Part shown: positions 46,338 through 54,854 of the stretch, in pieces | Position numbering within the stretch: position 1 is the first letter of the stretch | How the letters are laid out: each line of letters begins with the position of its first letter | Source: Caballeronia sp. LZ062 | GTDB taxonomy: Bacteria > Pseudomonadota > Gammaproteobacteria > Burkholderiales > Burkholderiaceae | Reading direction: 5' to 3' | Length of the DNA stretch: 64,000 bases | NCBI RefSeq assembly: GCF_031450785.1 | Contig: NZ_JARTWB010000002.1 | Location: forward strand, 2,790,001 to 2,854,000 | The notes under the pieces: generated by a model | What the model was told of the DNA's origin: nothing | Database searches by the model: none | Seen by the model: the letters and a program-made list of their open reading frames with translations, nothing else | Made by a program: the position numbers and the translations under genes

Positions 46338-46703
46338 ATGGCAACGGTCCTCATTGTCGATGACGAACCCGTCATCCTTTCATCCCTTAGCGCGCTGCTT
46401 GAATTGCATGGTCACCAGGTGGTAACTGCGTCGAATGGCTTCGAGGCGCTGCGAGCTTCCGCCGCACGGACACCTGACGTAGTCGTCTCGGACTGGGAAA
46501 TGCCTTTCTTGGACGGCGCATCGCTTTACGGAACGTTCCGGGCAGACCCCCGCCTGCGGATGGTCCCATTTATCTTCATGTCGGGGACTGCGGATTCGCG
46601 CGAGATTCCGACGGCAGACTTCTTTCAGAAGCCGTTCAGCCCCACTGATGTAATTCAGGCAATCGCCCGATTACTCAGCTACAGGCAGGGATTCGGCGAG
46701 TAG
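46338..46703 (+). CDS. Stand-alone receiver protein
   Basis: This CheY-like protein of 121 residues shows VLIVDDEPVILSSL, the phospho-acceptor Asp in VVVSDWEMPFLDG, the Ser in FIFMSGTAD and the Lys in FFQKPF. No output domain. The ATG at 46338 begins the receiver fold; the frame extends further upstream without receiver character. It is closely related to the protein at 50833 (shared DWEMP and overall pattern), so the two are paralogues about 4.5 kb apart. Confidence 0.85.
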   Translation: MATVLIVDDEPVILSSLSALLELHGHQVVTASNGFEALRASAARTPDVVVSDWEMPFLDGASLYGTFRADPRLRMVPFIFMSGTADSREIPTADFFQKPFSPTDVIQAIARLLSYRQGFGE

Positions 46704-47413
46704 CTTCTCTGGTCCAGCGATGTTGATGGGCTACAGCGCGCGACCATTGAGTACGCGGCGCTGTGGCGACTGCGTTTGCATGTCTCATTGCCGACGGGCT
46801 GATTGGAGCCGTGCAACGGACGTCGCGCCACGGAAGCGTGTCGGTGCGTGCGGCCTGTGCAGTGGATAAAAGGCACCGGCCGGAGCAACTGGTCACGTTG
46901 ATGACCGCTATGCAGAGCACTTTGAGCAAGCGAAGAGCTCGGCGTCGCGGTGCTCTCTGAGCCGTGCAATGCTGATGACCTCGATATCTGCTGGCTGGCA
47001 GTACTTTGCCGCTTCTGGGACCGTAGCGGTTGCTGATTCTCGGCAGCTATGAGAGTACTGCGCGGGCACTACTGTATTCCTGTCGCGCGATGGCCCTTGA
47101 GCGGCGCTTCGGATTCGGCCCCGGCTTACGCCGTTTTGCCTTACGATTTCCCGATATAGCGGTAACCGACGTGGCTCATCCGGCAATTGGCTTCGTACCG
47201 CCGGCTGAGCAACCATGAACTTCGGACGTGGGGGCGGGGCTGAGACACTGACGACGAACTATCACTAACTTGTCCATATTCAGTTCAAGCAAGTCGGTCA
47301 AATTTTCACTCGTCTTCGCCCGACCGTAATAATTCGTGGAGGACATAAACTCTTTCTGCTGCTGGCGTGTAAAGATAACGCATCGAACTTGGGTGCGTAA
47401 AACATCGGCTAAC
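46704..47413. other. Gene-poor stretch between receiver and DUF2188-like gene
   Basis: Short frames exist (for example 47030-47218 plus), but none has both a ribosome-binding site and recognisable protein character. No repeat or RNA gene was seen in these 710 bases. Confidence 0.4.
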
Positions 47414-47638
47414 ATGGTGACAGGCGAAGGCGCCGATGACGCCGAAATCATCATCCGCCCGCGGACGGGCGGTGGTTGGCGGGTCGAAATTCCACGCGAG
47501 GTGGGCGCGTTCGTCGTCGTTCTCAGCACTCGGACGGAAGCGGTTGTGCTTGCGCGGCAGCTCCGGCCGCGAGCGCAAATCCGCCTACTTCCAGCAACAG
47601 AGTCCTCCGAAACATTGACAGACGATTTACGACGGTGA
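47414..47638 (+). CDS. Small DUF2188-like protein
   Basis: This 74-residue frame (IIIRPRTGGGWRVEIPREVG ... STRTEAVVLARQLRPRAQIRL) follows the pattern of DUF2188-type small proteins: a beta strand, GGW, a second strand, then a helix with EA..A..L. Family identity is tentative and the function of such proteins is unknown. No clear Shine-Dalgarno precedes the ATG at 47414. Confidence 0.5.
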   Translation: MVTGEGADDAEIIIRPRTGGGWRVEIPREVGAFVVVLSTRTEAVVLARQLRPRAQIRLLPATESSETLTDDLRR

Positions 47639-47889
47639 AAGTGCCGCGCGTTTGGGCGCGACTCGAGCCACCGACACAGAGGTGCGAAGGTTGATTTTTG
47701 TTCGGTGGACTGATGACACGGCGCTTGGAAACCGCTGGCTCGGATGAAGAAGCACCCGAATTTATACACGCGGACATATCGACCAGCTCCATGCACAACT
47801 CTCGCGTCGACGGGGGCCAGTTCGGCGAGGAGACGAAGCTCGTATTGGTGTTGATACGGAGCTGCCGTGTCGTGGAACTTGCGCCGCGC

Positions 47890-48351
47890 TCACATCGCTC
47901 CCAATACTTCTCCGATGGGAAATCGGGGAGGCGGTCTGTTGAGACTGCCCCATACTGACAGTATTTTCGCAATGTCGCCCTCCAACTCCGAGAAGGACGT
48001 GGGCTTTTGAAGGAAGGCGTTCGCCCCAAGCTCATAAGCGCGTGCCACGTCGCTTTCCAGTCGAGAGGAAGTAAGCACGACAATAGGCAAAAACCGCAGC
48101 GCAGCAGTTGCTCTCACGGTTTCCAGCATCTCCAAGCCTGACATCAGCGGCATCTTCAAATCCAGCAGTACAAATTGCGGGTCTGCCTTTCCACGGCCGC
48201 TGAATTCGCCTTCGCATTTCAGATAGTCGAGAGCCCTTTGTCCGTCGCCAATCACGATAACCGGCAACTGGTTGCAGCACCGCTCAAGCGCGACCTGTAG
48301 CAGTTCCACATCGGCAGGGCTGTCATCCACGACGAGAATAGGGCGTTCCAT
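47890..48351 (-). CDS. Stand-alone receiver protein (Rcp1-like)
   Basis: This 153-residue receiver shows ILVVDDSPADVELLQVAL, a longer loop (CEGEFSGRGKADPQFV), the phospho-acceptor Asp in LLDLKMPLMSG, Thr/Ser in VVLTSSR and Lys in FLQKPTSF. The longer loop is that of Rcp1-type receivers, which usually pair with phytochrome or hybrid kinases. No kinase is adjacent. CGGAAG precedes the ATG at 48351. The diguanylate cyclase gene lies upstream on the same strand. Confidence 0.88.
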   Translation of the reverse strand: MERPILVVDDSPADVELLQVALERCCNQLPVIVIGDGQRALDYLKCEGEFSGRGKADPQFVLLDLKMPLMSGLEMLETVRATAALRFLPIVVLTSSRLESDVARAYELGANAFLQKPTSFSELEGDIAKILSVWGSLNRPPPRFPIGEVLGAM

Positions 48352-48522
48352 TTGCTTCCGACGTTGCACGGATAATCGCATGCCTTAGCAATGGCTGGTC
48401 CCGCCGTGCCGACCGGGCCTCGGTCTCGGAGAGCTGACCGCCTGCAACTCGCGCTAGTCGTCGCCGACCTTTCAGCTAGACGTCCTAAGGCCTTTGCGCG
48501 ACATTTTTGCCGAACGCACGTC

Positions 48523-50181
48523 CTAGGTCTTCTCGTGGCTGGGTCTGAGAGCGGCTTCTGCCCCTGCAGCGTTAGTATCCGCCGTAGCCGCTGCAATGTC
48601 AGTTCGTTCGACTGAGGCCCGATTCACCCTGTTGCGTCCCGCCCGTTTTGCTGCATACAGAGCTTCGTCCGCGAGCCGCAGCGCTGCAGCGAGGCTATTG
48701 TCCGGTCCCGGGCTGCAGACGACATAGCCGATGCTGACGGTGATGGGCGGCTGTGCGCGATGCCGCTCGAACCTCCCGGACTGTACTTCGATGTCCGCTC
48801 TTATCTCCTCGGCAACAGTCGCAGCGTGCTCCTCGCCGGTGCCAAGCAACGCAACGAGGAACTCTTCACCACCATACCTCGCCGCCACGTCGCTGCCGCG
48901 CCGTGCATGCAAGGACAGGCAGTCGGCAATGAGGCGCAAGGCCTCGTCGCCCGCATTGTGACCGAACGCATCGTTGTAAGCCTTAAAGTTGTCTGCGTCG
49001 ACGAACAGAATGCCGACTTGCTGACCGCTTCTGCTCGCGACCGCCCACAACTCTTCAAGCACTGCATCGAGCGCGCGGCGGTTCGCTAGTCCCGTCAATC
49101 CGTCGGTTTCGGCCATCTTGCGAAGCTCCGTTTGCGCGAAATCACGCTCCCTCAGGGCGAAGGCGAGAAGCCAAACCGCTACGGTGAAGGAAGTGGTGAC
49201 GAGCACAACGAGCGCTGCAACGATGATTGACCTCTGTCTCCACTCCGCCGTTATGTCATCGAGGGCTGGGGCGACGGAGACTATAAGATTGCTTCTGGGG
49301 ACGTGCGAGAACGTGTACAACCGGGCAACTCCGTCCAGAGGCGACCCCGCTTCGAAAGAGCCTTTGTCTGCACTTAGCGATTCTAGGAATGTCGGCGACG
49401 GTATTCGCGGTGCTGTATTCCCCGGCAGCGCCGGATTCCTTGCAATCAATGCACCGTCACTTTGTATGACGAACGCTGAGCCGTGCGGGCCGACTTTGAG
49501 CCTGCTAAGCAGTTGCTGAAAGTACCTGACGTCGATAGCGATGAGCGCGACTCCAGCGAAGTCCCCGCGTTGGTCCGTCAGGCGTCGACTCAAGCCGATT
49601 GACAAGGCGCCTTCTCTTATGCGCGACTGGAACGGCGCGGACACATAGAGCCCGGCCTTCAGATTCGTTTGATGGACGCGAAAGTAGTCGCGGTCGGCAA
49701 AGTTGCCCCGGAATTTGCTTCCACTTCGTTCCTCGAATATGTACCCCTGCGTGTCGATTGCGTAGATACCGCTAATGAATCCCGCAGCAGTAGAGCGGTC
49801 GAACAAAACTCGGCGGCGGATTTCTGGCGGTAACGCCATGACAGTCGGGTCTTTTATTCCGTCGACAATCGCGCTCAGAGCAAGGTCGTACACTTCAATG
49901 CTGCGGGCGATATCCCCTGTCAACGCGGTGACGACGTTTGCCGATGTCTGTTGCGCTCGCTGGAGTGCGTCATGTCGTGCTTGAGCAAGAACTACCACGG
50001 TCGCGCCGAAGACCACAAGACTCATCACGGTGGCGGCCATCGCTAACCAAAAGGGGCGCTGCATCACAGAGCGGGTTGCGATGCGCGAGCCGGGTGGACG
50101 TACGGCGGACCGACGCTGACGGTCGCAACCGGGGCCTCTTCGTCTTCTTGATACGCCACCCACCTTCAGCTTACTCAGCAA
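48523..50181 (-). CDS. Membrane diguanylate cyclase (Cache-GGDEF)
   Basis: It makes cyclic-di-GMP. In order: a first membrane segment (about 42-66), an extracytoplasmic dCache-type sensor domain (about 70-315, including FADRDYFRVH and SIGLSRRL), a second membrane segment (about 322-345) and a GGDEF domain. That domain has DGLTGLANRRALD and the active motif YGGEEF near 437. An RxxD inhibitory site was not obvious. Start is TTG at 50181 after GAGGAG; ATG at 50064 is possible but has no Shine-Dalgarno. Upstream of a receiver gene (47890), which may modulate it. Confidence 0.88.
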   Translation of the reverse strand: MLSKLKVGGVSRRRRGPGCDRQRRSAVRPPGSRIATRSVMQRPFWLAMAATVMSLVVFGATVVVLAQARHDALQRAQQTSANVVTALTGDIARSIEVYDLALSAIVDGIKDPTVMALPPEIRRRVLFDRSTAAGFISGIYAIDTQGYIFEERSGSKFRGNFADRDYFRVHQTNLKAGLYVSAPFQSRIREGALSIGLSRRLTDQRGDFAGVALIAIDVRYFQQLLSRLKVGPHGSAFVIQSDGALIARNPALPGNTAPRIPSPTFLESLSADKGSFEAGSPLDGVARLYTFSHVPRSNLIVSVAPALDDITAEWRQRSIIVAALVVLVTTSFTVAVWLLAFALRERDFAQTELRKMAETDGLTGLANRRALDAVLEELWAVASRSGQQVGILFVDADNFKAYNDAFGHNAGDEALRLIADCLSLHARRGSDVAARYGGEEFLVALLGTGEEHAATVAEEIRADIEVQSGRFERHRAQPPITVSIGYVVCSPGPDNSLAAALRLADEALYAAKRAGRNRVNRASVERTDIAAATADTNAAGAEAALRPSHEKT

Positions 50182-50832
50182 CGCGGCTCCTCTTCTCTCA
50201 CGAAACGCCCCTGAGTCGGTACCGCCGTTGCGCAGCTATGAAGTCGGTGTCGCAGGCCGGCGGCCGCCGTTGTCTGCTATAGCAATTTTCATGGCAGACC
50301 CTCAAACTCCTTACTAGGCGCAGATGAGTACCGATAGGGCCTATTTCATAACCCGGTCTCATAAAGGTTTGCCGACACCGCGGACGTTGCGTTCCCGTTG
50401 GGCGAAACGTTCATGTGAATCTGGTCCTGGCGCTGCACTGGCCAGCCGAATCTGTCAGATGGCCGTGGATAGGACGCGCTGTGGTGGAGCTGAGGGGGTG
50501 AGTGGCGCAAAGTGGAACACAGTCACTGTCTACGACAAGCTTTCGCTTACGCCCGGGGCCGGCATATCGACCGGCTGGCCTGGTTGTCCTAGCTGATGCG
50601 AATGTGCGTTGCTGCGGTGAGAGCGTTCGCTATCGAGACCGGTGTACTTAAGCGAACAGAGCTGCTGGTCCACGTCGGTGCTGGTCTCCCTGTCACAATA
50701 TGACGAAGACATGGCGGGGAGCGGCGGTTGCAGAGGAATTCATGCCTAGGCTGACTAATCGTGCCAACCGCCGTCATTACGAATTCGGCACAACGATTGC
50801 GCGCACGAGGGTGTTCTCTTGAGGTTCTTTTT
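50182..50832. other. Gene-poor spacer between diguanylate cyclase and receiver gene
   Basis: The divergent promoter region of the cyclase (minus) and the receiver at 50833 (plus). The frame at 50324-50596 has no ribosome-binding site or family resemblance. No strong repeat was seen. Confidence 0.35.
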
Positions 50833-51192
50833 ATGATTCGCGCGCTTCTCGTCGACGACGACGTCGGACCTCTTGAAGCCATTCGTGTGGTCTTTGAGGC
50901 TCATGGCTTCCAGGTGACTGTGACCAACAACGGAAAAAACGGACTGAATGAGGCGTTGCAGTCACTGCCTGACATAGTGTTGACCGACTGGGAGATGCCG
51001 CAACTCGACGGCGTGAGCCTTTGTCGGGCGCTTCGTGGAAATTCCCGCTTCAGTGGAGTATCGTTGGTACTGATTTCGGGGAAATCGCCGCCGCCAGACG
51101 GCCATCTTATGGGATGTTTTTTCAAGAAGCCAGTCGATATTCCGGCCCTTGAAGAGGTACTCCTTCGTTTGAAGCGCCGCCGAACTGATTAA
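50833..51192 (+). CDS. Stand-alone receiver protein
   Basis: This 119-residue CheY-like protein shows RALLVDDDVGPLEAI, the phospho-acceptor Asp in IVLTDWEMPQLDG, Ser in LVLISGK and Lys in FFKKPVD. It is paralogous to the protein at 46338. GAGG lies 8 nt before the ATG at 50833. No output domain and no adjacent kinase. Confidence 0.85.
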   Translation: MIRALLVDDDVGPLEAIRVVFEAHGFQVTVTNNGKNGLNEALQSLPDIVLTDWEMPQLDGVSLCRALRGNSRFSGVSLVLISGKSPPPDGHLMGCFFKKPVDIPALEEVLLRLKRRRTD

Positions 51193-51587
51193 CTTCGTCT
51201 CCACCGTTGAGTTGCGGAAGCGGCACAGAGTCGCGAGTCTTTTGCCGTCCTAGCGAGATGTGTCTCAACTTGCTGACCGTGCACGTTTGCGGAGATGGCT
51301 CTGGGTCGGCAAGCACTGTGACAGCCACCTGCCGGCTCGAGCGTGTCGCCCTGAGACGATTATTGACCGCGTTGCTGTTGAGGTCCGGCATTTGAATGTC
51401 CGCAAGACGCAATCCGGCGACTCGTGACGCTGAACGATGCAAGCGTCTAATCCCTCCGAGTTCAGTCTTTAGCACTTACATCACGAGCGCATCGCCTCAC
51501 TATTCGAGCATCTTTTACGCTGCGACGCGCATTCACTCGTTCGCGTGTGGCATAGTGCCGTCATCGAATCAAAGTAAAGGGGATTGG
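51193..51587. other. Spacer upstream of the H-NS gene
   Basis: An open frame extends upstream from the H-NS start to 51396, but the H-NS fold and a spaced purine-rich AAAGGGGATTGG sequence place the true start at 51588. The spacer presumably holds the H-NS promoter. Nothing else was recognised. Confidence 0.4.
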
Positions 51588-52469
51588 ATGGCTACGCTCG
51601 ACACTATCGAGGCAAGAATTGAAAAATTGCAGGCACAAGCAGACGCGCTTAAAAAGAAGCGTGCCGTAGGAGTCGTCGCTCAGATTCATTCGTTGATGTC
51701 TGAGTATGGCCTGTCGCTCGAGGACCTCGGGTCAACGTCTGATGGCAGGAAGGTTGGCGGAAAAGCGGCGACTAAAAATTCATCCGGTAAGAGCCCTAGC
51801 GTCGCGAAATACGAAGACCCTAAATCCGGCGCAACGTGGAGCGGGCACGGTCGCGCACCCGGCTGGTTAGCTAACGCGAGGAACCGGGATAGGTTCCTGA
51901 TTGATAACAGCGCGCCCACAACAGCGACTGCACCGAAGTCAGTGAAGTCAGACAACTATCGCCGCGGTCCCCAGCCGGCGCTTTACCGCGACCCAACGTC
52001 CGGAAAGACTTGGAGCGGCCGTGGAATGGCGCCAGGTTGGCTTGCTAGCGCGAAAGACAGAACGAAGTTTTTGATTAACGGTGCGGCTAATACGAAGACT
52101 GCAACGGCCAAGGGTGCGCTCACAATTGACGCAAAGAATTCGGGCTCGGCGGACAAAGCCGTAGCCTCCGCGCCGGCAAATAAATTGGTCGCAAGGAAGG
52201 CTGCCTCTAGTCAGAAGGCTGCGACGAAGAAGGGTTCGGCCACATCGACTAAAACTTCTGCAGGGAAGACAGCGGCCGGGAAGAAGTCGACCGCTGCGGC
52301 GAAGAAGGCGCCGCAAGTTGCGAGTAAGAAAGTTGCCGGCAAGAAGACTGCAGCAACGAGAGCCTTAGCGAAGAAGTCCAGCAACGTGACGGAATTTAAT
52401 GCTGTGGGTTCGGTGCCTGCGGCCGATGCCGTCTCGAGCGTCGCTCAGAAGGCCGCTTCCGCAAGCTAA
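51588..52469 (+). CDS. H-NS-type protein with two DNA-binding domains and histone-like tail
   Basis: The 293-residue protein opens with an H-NS/MvaT-like coiled coil (about 1-45). Two copies of the H-NS C-terminal DNA-binding domain follow, YEDPKSGATWSGHGRAPGWL (about 75-105) and YRDPTSGKTWSGRGMAPGWL (about 133-163). A Lys/Ala/Ser/Thr-rich tail (about 165-293) resembles histone H1. Ordinary H-NS-family proteins in Burkholderiaceae are about 100 residues with one such domain. The likely role is binding and silencing AT-rich or foreign DNA; the double domain and tail should raise DNA affinity (inference). Confidence 0.9.
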   Translation: MATLDTIEARIEKLQAQADALKKKRAVGVVAQIHSLMSEYGLSLEDLGSTSDGRKVGGKAATKNSSGKSPSVAKYEDPKSGATWSGHGRAPGWLANARNRDRFLIDNSAPTTATAPKSVKSDNYRRGPQPALYRDPTSGKTWSGRGMAPGWLASAKDRTKFLINGAANTKTATAKGALTIDAKNSGSADKAVASAPANKLVARKAASSQKAATKKGSATSTKTSAGKTAAGKKSTAAAKKAPQVASKKVAGKKTAATRALAKKSSNVTEFNAVGSVPAADAVSSVAQKAASAS

Positions 52470-52572
52470 GAAGGTTCTCGCAGGCAACAGTCAGCAGAGA
52501 CCATTTTCGCCATCGCGGGTGGCAGCATATTTCACTGCTGCCTGCACACGGAGACTTAGCGGACTGCGCTGC

Positions 52573-52821
52573 TTAATCCTGCTGAAGCTGCTGTGGCGCT
52601 TGCTGCGCTCGTTGTTGAGCAGCGTCCTCCTTCGCTTTCTTGTTCGCCATATGCCGTCCGACTAGACAGCCACCGGCTGCACCGAGTACGGCGTGACCTT
52701 TGCCGACAAAGTGGCCCGCGATGCCACCAGCGGCTGCTCCCTTTAGACATCCTGCGGCATAAGCTTGCGCCGAAAACGCCATCGTCAGGGCGACCGCACC
52801 GACGCTCAGAACCTTGCGCAT
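52573..52821 (-). CDS. Small secreted glycine-zipper protein
   Basis: This 82-residue protein has a signal peptide (ending AYAAG) and a glycine-zipper helix pair (CLKGAAAGGIAGHFVGKGHAV, split as AAAGGIAGHFVGKGH and AVLGAAGGCLVG). A Gln/Ala-rich tail follows. Glycine-zipper proteins insert in or line the outer membrane. The specific function is unknown. The ATG at 52821 follows AGGAGG. Confidence 0.75.
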   Translation of the reverse strand: MRKVLSVGAVALTMAFSAQAYAAGCLKGAAAGGIAGHFVGKGHAVLGAAGGCLVGRHMANKKAKEDAAQQRAQQAPQQLQQD

Positions 52822-53057
52822 ATATCCTCCTATCGAATCGAGTTAAGTGAAGACAACGTCATAACGCTCGTACTCGCAGAGGGATGACAGCGCAGTCGAA
52901 CATGGGGACACACTCTCGAGAGCCCATTTCTCGACGGGCAGGGCCCGCTTTTCGTCGAGGCGACATCCTCTTGTCCGCGCCGCGCGATAGAAGCAAAGCG
53001 AGGAAGTCGCTAACATGATGAATGCGCACTGTTTCTTTTGCGGCCCGCCCGCTACTC

Positions 53058-54401
53058 CTACACGCATCGCCGAAGTTCTTCGGTCGATATGTTGTCGATA
53101 TGCCGAATGGCGCTCGCGATGTAGTCCATGTCGCCTTCTTTAACTCCATCGGCTCCGAAATAGTTTCGCCAGTGCTCGACGACTTCCCAAACCGAGCCAA
53201 TCAGCATGTATGCCTCGTACTCGTCGAGGCCGAAGGCATCGCACCGGCTTACGGCATTATCAAGCGTTGCTAGCCGCCCCTCACCCCCAAGCTTAAGATG
53301 CAGGTAACGCTCGGAGCCGACCCTCGGGCTCGGGAGCACGTCGTATAGCGGGCTAAGCCGCCAAGTGCGTAGCGACGAGTCGTACAGGAATCCATGATTC
53401 CGAAGATGGTCGTCGTCATTCGTCACGAAGATGTTGAAGATTATTCGTCGATACAGTTCCACGAGGTCGAACCCGAGGACGCTTTGGTTACAGTAGTCAC
53501 GCATAACAGACGCAAGCCCGATGTATGACGCGCCGAGGGAAGAACGTTCGTCGCACCCCAACAGCGTTAAGGCACTAATGAACGGGATTCGGTGCTCAAT
53601 ATGTGGAGAGCTGTCATCAGCAGGGTCGCGCGTGCCTCGGCGCGTTGCCGCCTCGTTTTCTCGAGACCAGCTTCGGTCGAAGCGGTCAATCAGCATGACG
53701 GAATGACCGTTCACCGCAGTCGCTTTGACGCGCGGGACACACAGCCCGATGTTTGCGGCCATATTCAGGGTGGCGGACTCAACCGCAGGCATGTTGAAGC
53801 GGTCGTTGGCGCAGGAGAACTTGGCGAGCATCAATGTGTCGTCGTCATCTCGAACGCATGCCTTCGGTCGAGCTCCGCCCAAGGATGCGCCGCATTCGAA
53901 GATGGACGTGCATTGTTCCGGTACCGACCTGTGCTCTTCGATGCAAATGGCACCCTCAATCAGGTCAGGAAGGTCCTCAAGCCGACAAGCGCTATCCACA
54001 AATTGGTCTTGATTTGTGGCTCGCACATCAATTGCGCCGACTCGCTGTCCGCCCGCGTGCAGGAGGTACGCTGCCTCTGGCAGGCTGTTCTCGGCGTCGC
54101 CTAGCTTTGCTTCGATGACGCGGCGGCCCCACGCGTCCGGCGACGCATCCCGGAGGGCCCCGAACGAGGAGAGCCGGCGCGAAGGACGCAGCGGCTGTCC
54201 GGGTCGCTCTTTCGCTTTCTCGAATGACAAATCGGACGGGTCCAGCTCGAACGCATGCCGAGCGCCTAGGTAGCTCGGCTCATATTCGAACGCCGAATCG
54301 ACACCACCGTCGCTATATTCGACCATCGAAAGTTGACCACAAGGCTGCCAAGCCGCATCCACGTTGGCAAAGACGGTGAGGTGAGAGGTAATGTCTTCCA
54401 T
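53058..54401 (-). CDS. HipA-type Ser/Thr kinase
   Basis: HipA-family kinases phosphorylate cellular targets (GltX in E. coli) and act as toxins in HipBA systems. The 447-residue protein has a HipA N-terminal domain and CGASLGGARPKA (nucleotide loop). It then has the ATP Lys in LMLAKF, the catalytic loop NIFVTNDDDHLRNHGF (near 320-335) and the metal-binding LSPLYDVLP (near 350). All key residues look intact. No HipB-type Cro/C1 antitoxin is adjacent; instead two ParS-like genes lie upstream. That partner would be atypical. Confidence 0.85.
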   Translation of the reverse strand: MEDITSHLTVFANVDAAWQPCGQLSMVEYSDGGVDSAFEYEPSYLGARHAFELDPSDLSFEKAKERPGQPLRPSRRLSSFGALRDASPDAWGRRVIEAKLGDAENSLPEAAYLLHAGGQRVGAIDVRATNQDQFVDSACRLEDLPDLIEGAICIEEHRSVPEQCTSIFECGASLGGARPKACVRDDDDTLMLAKFSCANDRFNMPAVESATLNMAANIGLCVPRVKATAVNGHSVMLIDRFDRSWSRENEAATRRGTRDPADDSSPHIEHRIPFISALTLLGCDERSSLGASYIGLASVMRDYCNQSVLGFDLVELYRRIIFNIFVTNDDDHLRNHGFLYDSSLRTWRLSPLYDVLPSPRVGSERYLHLKLGGEGRLATLDNAVSRCDAFGLDEYEAYMLIGSVWEVVEHWRNYFGADGVKEGDMDYIASAIRHIDNISTEELRRCV

Positions 54402-54416
54402 GGCATCAATCTCGTG

Positions 54417-54845
54417 TTATGAGTCACCGGCCAAGGCTCGTGCGTAGCGCATAGCGACGCGGAGGCCGGAACCTCGCCGCAGAACTTGGGGAAGGGTCTT
54501 GCCTCCGAGGCTCTCGAATGCGTACCTCAGCTCGAAATATTTGCCCCACGGGTCGTCCATGCCTCGCATTGCGCGTATCACTCTCGCAAGCCGTGGCGCA
54601 GTGCGGTCGGTCGAAATGAGGAGCGCGGGGAAGAAGTGACCGCGGCCGAGCTTGCCAGCGAAAACCGTCCCATTCCTTTGTCGGCGGGCAAGCTCGAATG
54701 GCGAAAAACGGGCACGTCGACAGAACTCAGAGGCTGTCAGCAGGTGCTCTCGGCGCACAAGCAGCCGACGTGCTCGGCGTACGCTGCGCATCTCATCGCC
54801 CTCATTCGTGTGCGCCAGTCCGACGTCCGTAGAACGGAGCTTCAT
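54417..54845 (-). CDS. ParS/Xre-like small protein upstream of hipA
   Basis: The 142-residue protein has a helix-turn-helix-like part (HLLTASEFCRRARFSPFELARR), a FPALL strand and a C-terminal GGKTLPQVLRRGSG segment. This layout resembles Xre/MbcA/ParS-type antitoxins, which end with a toxin-binding GG.TP..LL motif. It is paralogous to the central part of the protein at 54855. It lies 15 bp upstream of hipA, the usual antitoxin position. Role as antitoxin is inferred. The start is uncertain (54845 or 54791). Confidence 0.6.
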   Translation of the reverse strand: MKLRSTDVGLAHTNEGDEMRSVRRARRLLVRREHLLTASEFCRRARFSPFELARRQRNGTVFAGKLGRGHFFPALLISTDRTAPRLARVIRAMRGMDDPWGKYFELRYAFESLGGKTLPQVLRRGSGLRVAMRYARALAGDS

Positions 54846-54854
54846 GTTGGTCGC

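Noticed and set aside
46763..47218. Several frames of 60-100 residues on both strands
   Set aside because: None has a ribosome-binding site together with plausible composition; mutual overlap suggests chance in GC-rich DNA.
50324..50596. 90-residue plus-strand frame before the receiver gene
   Set aside because: No ribosome-binding site and no family; lies in a divergent promoter region.
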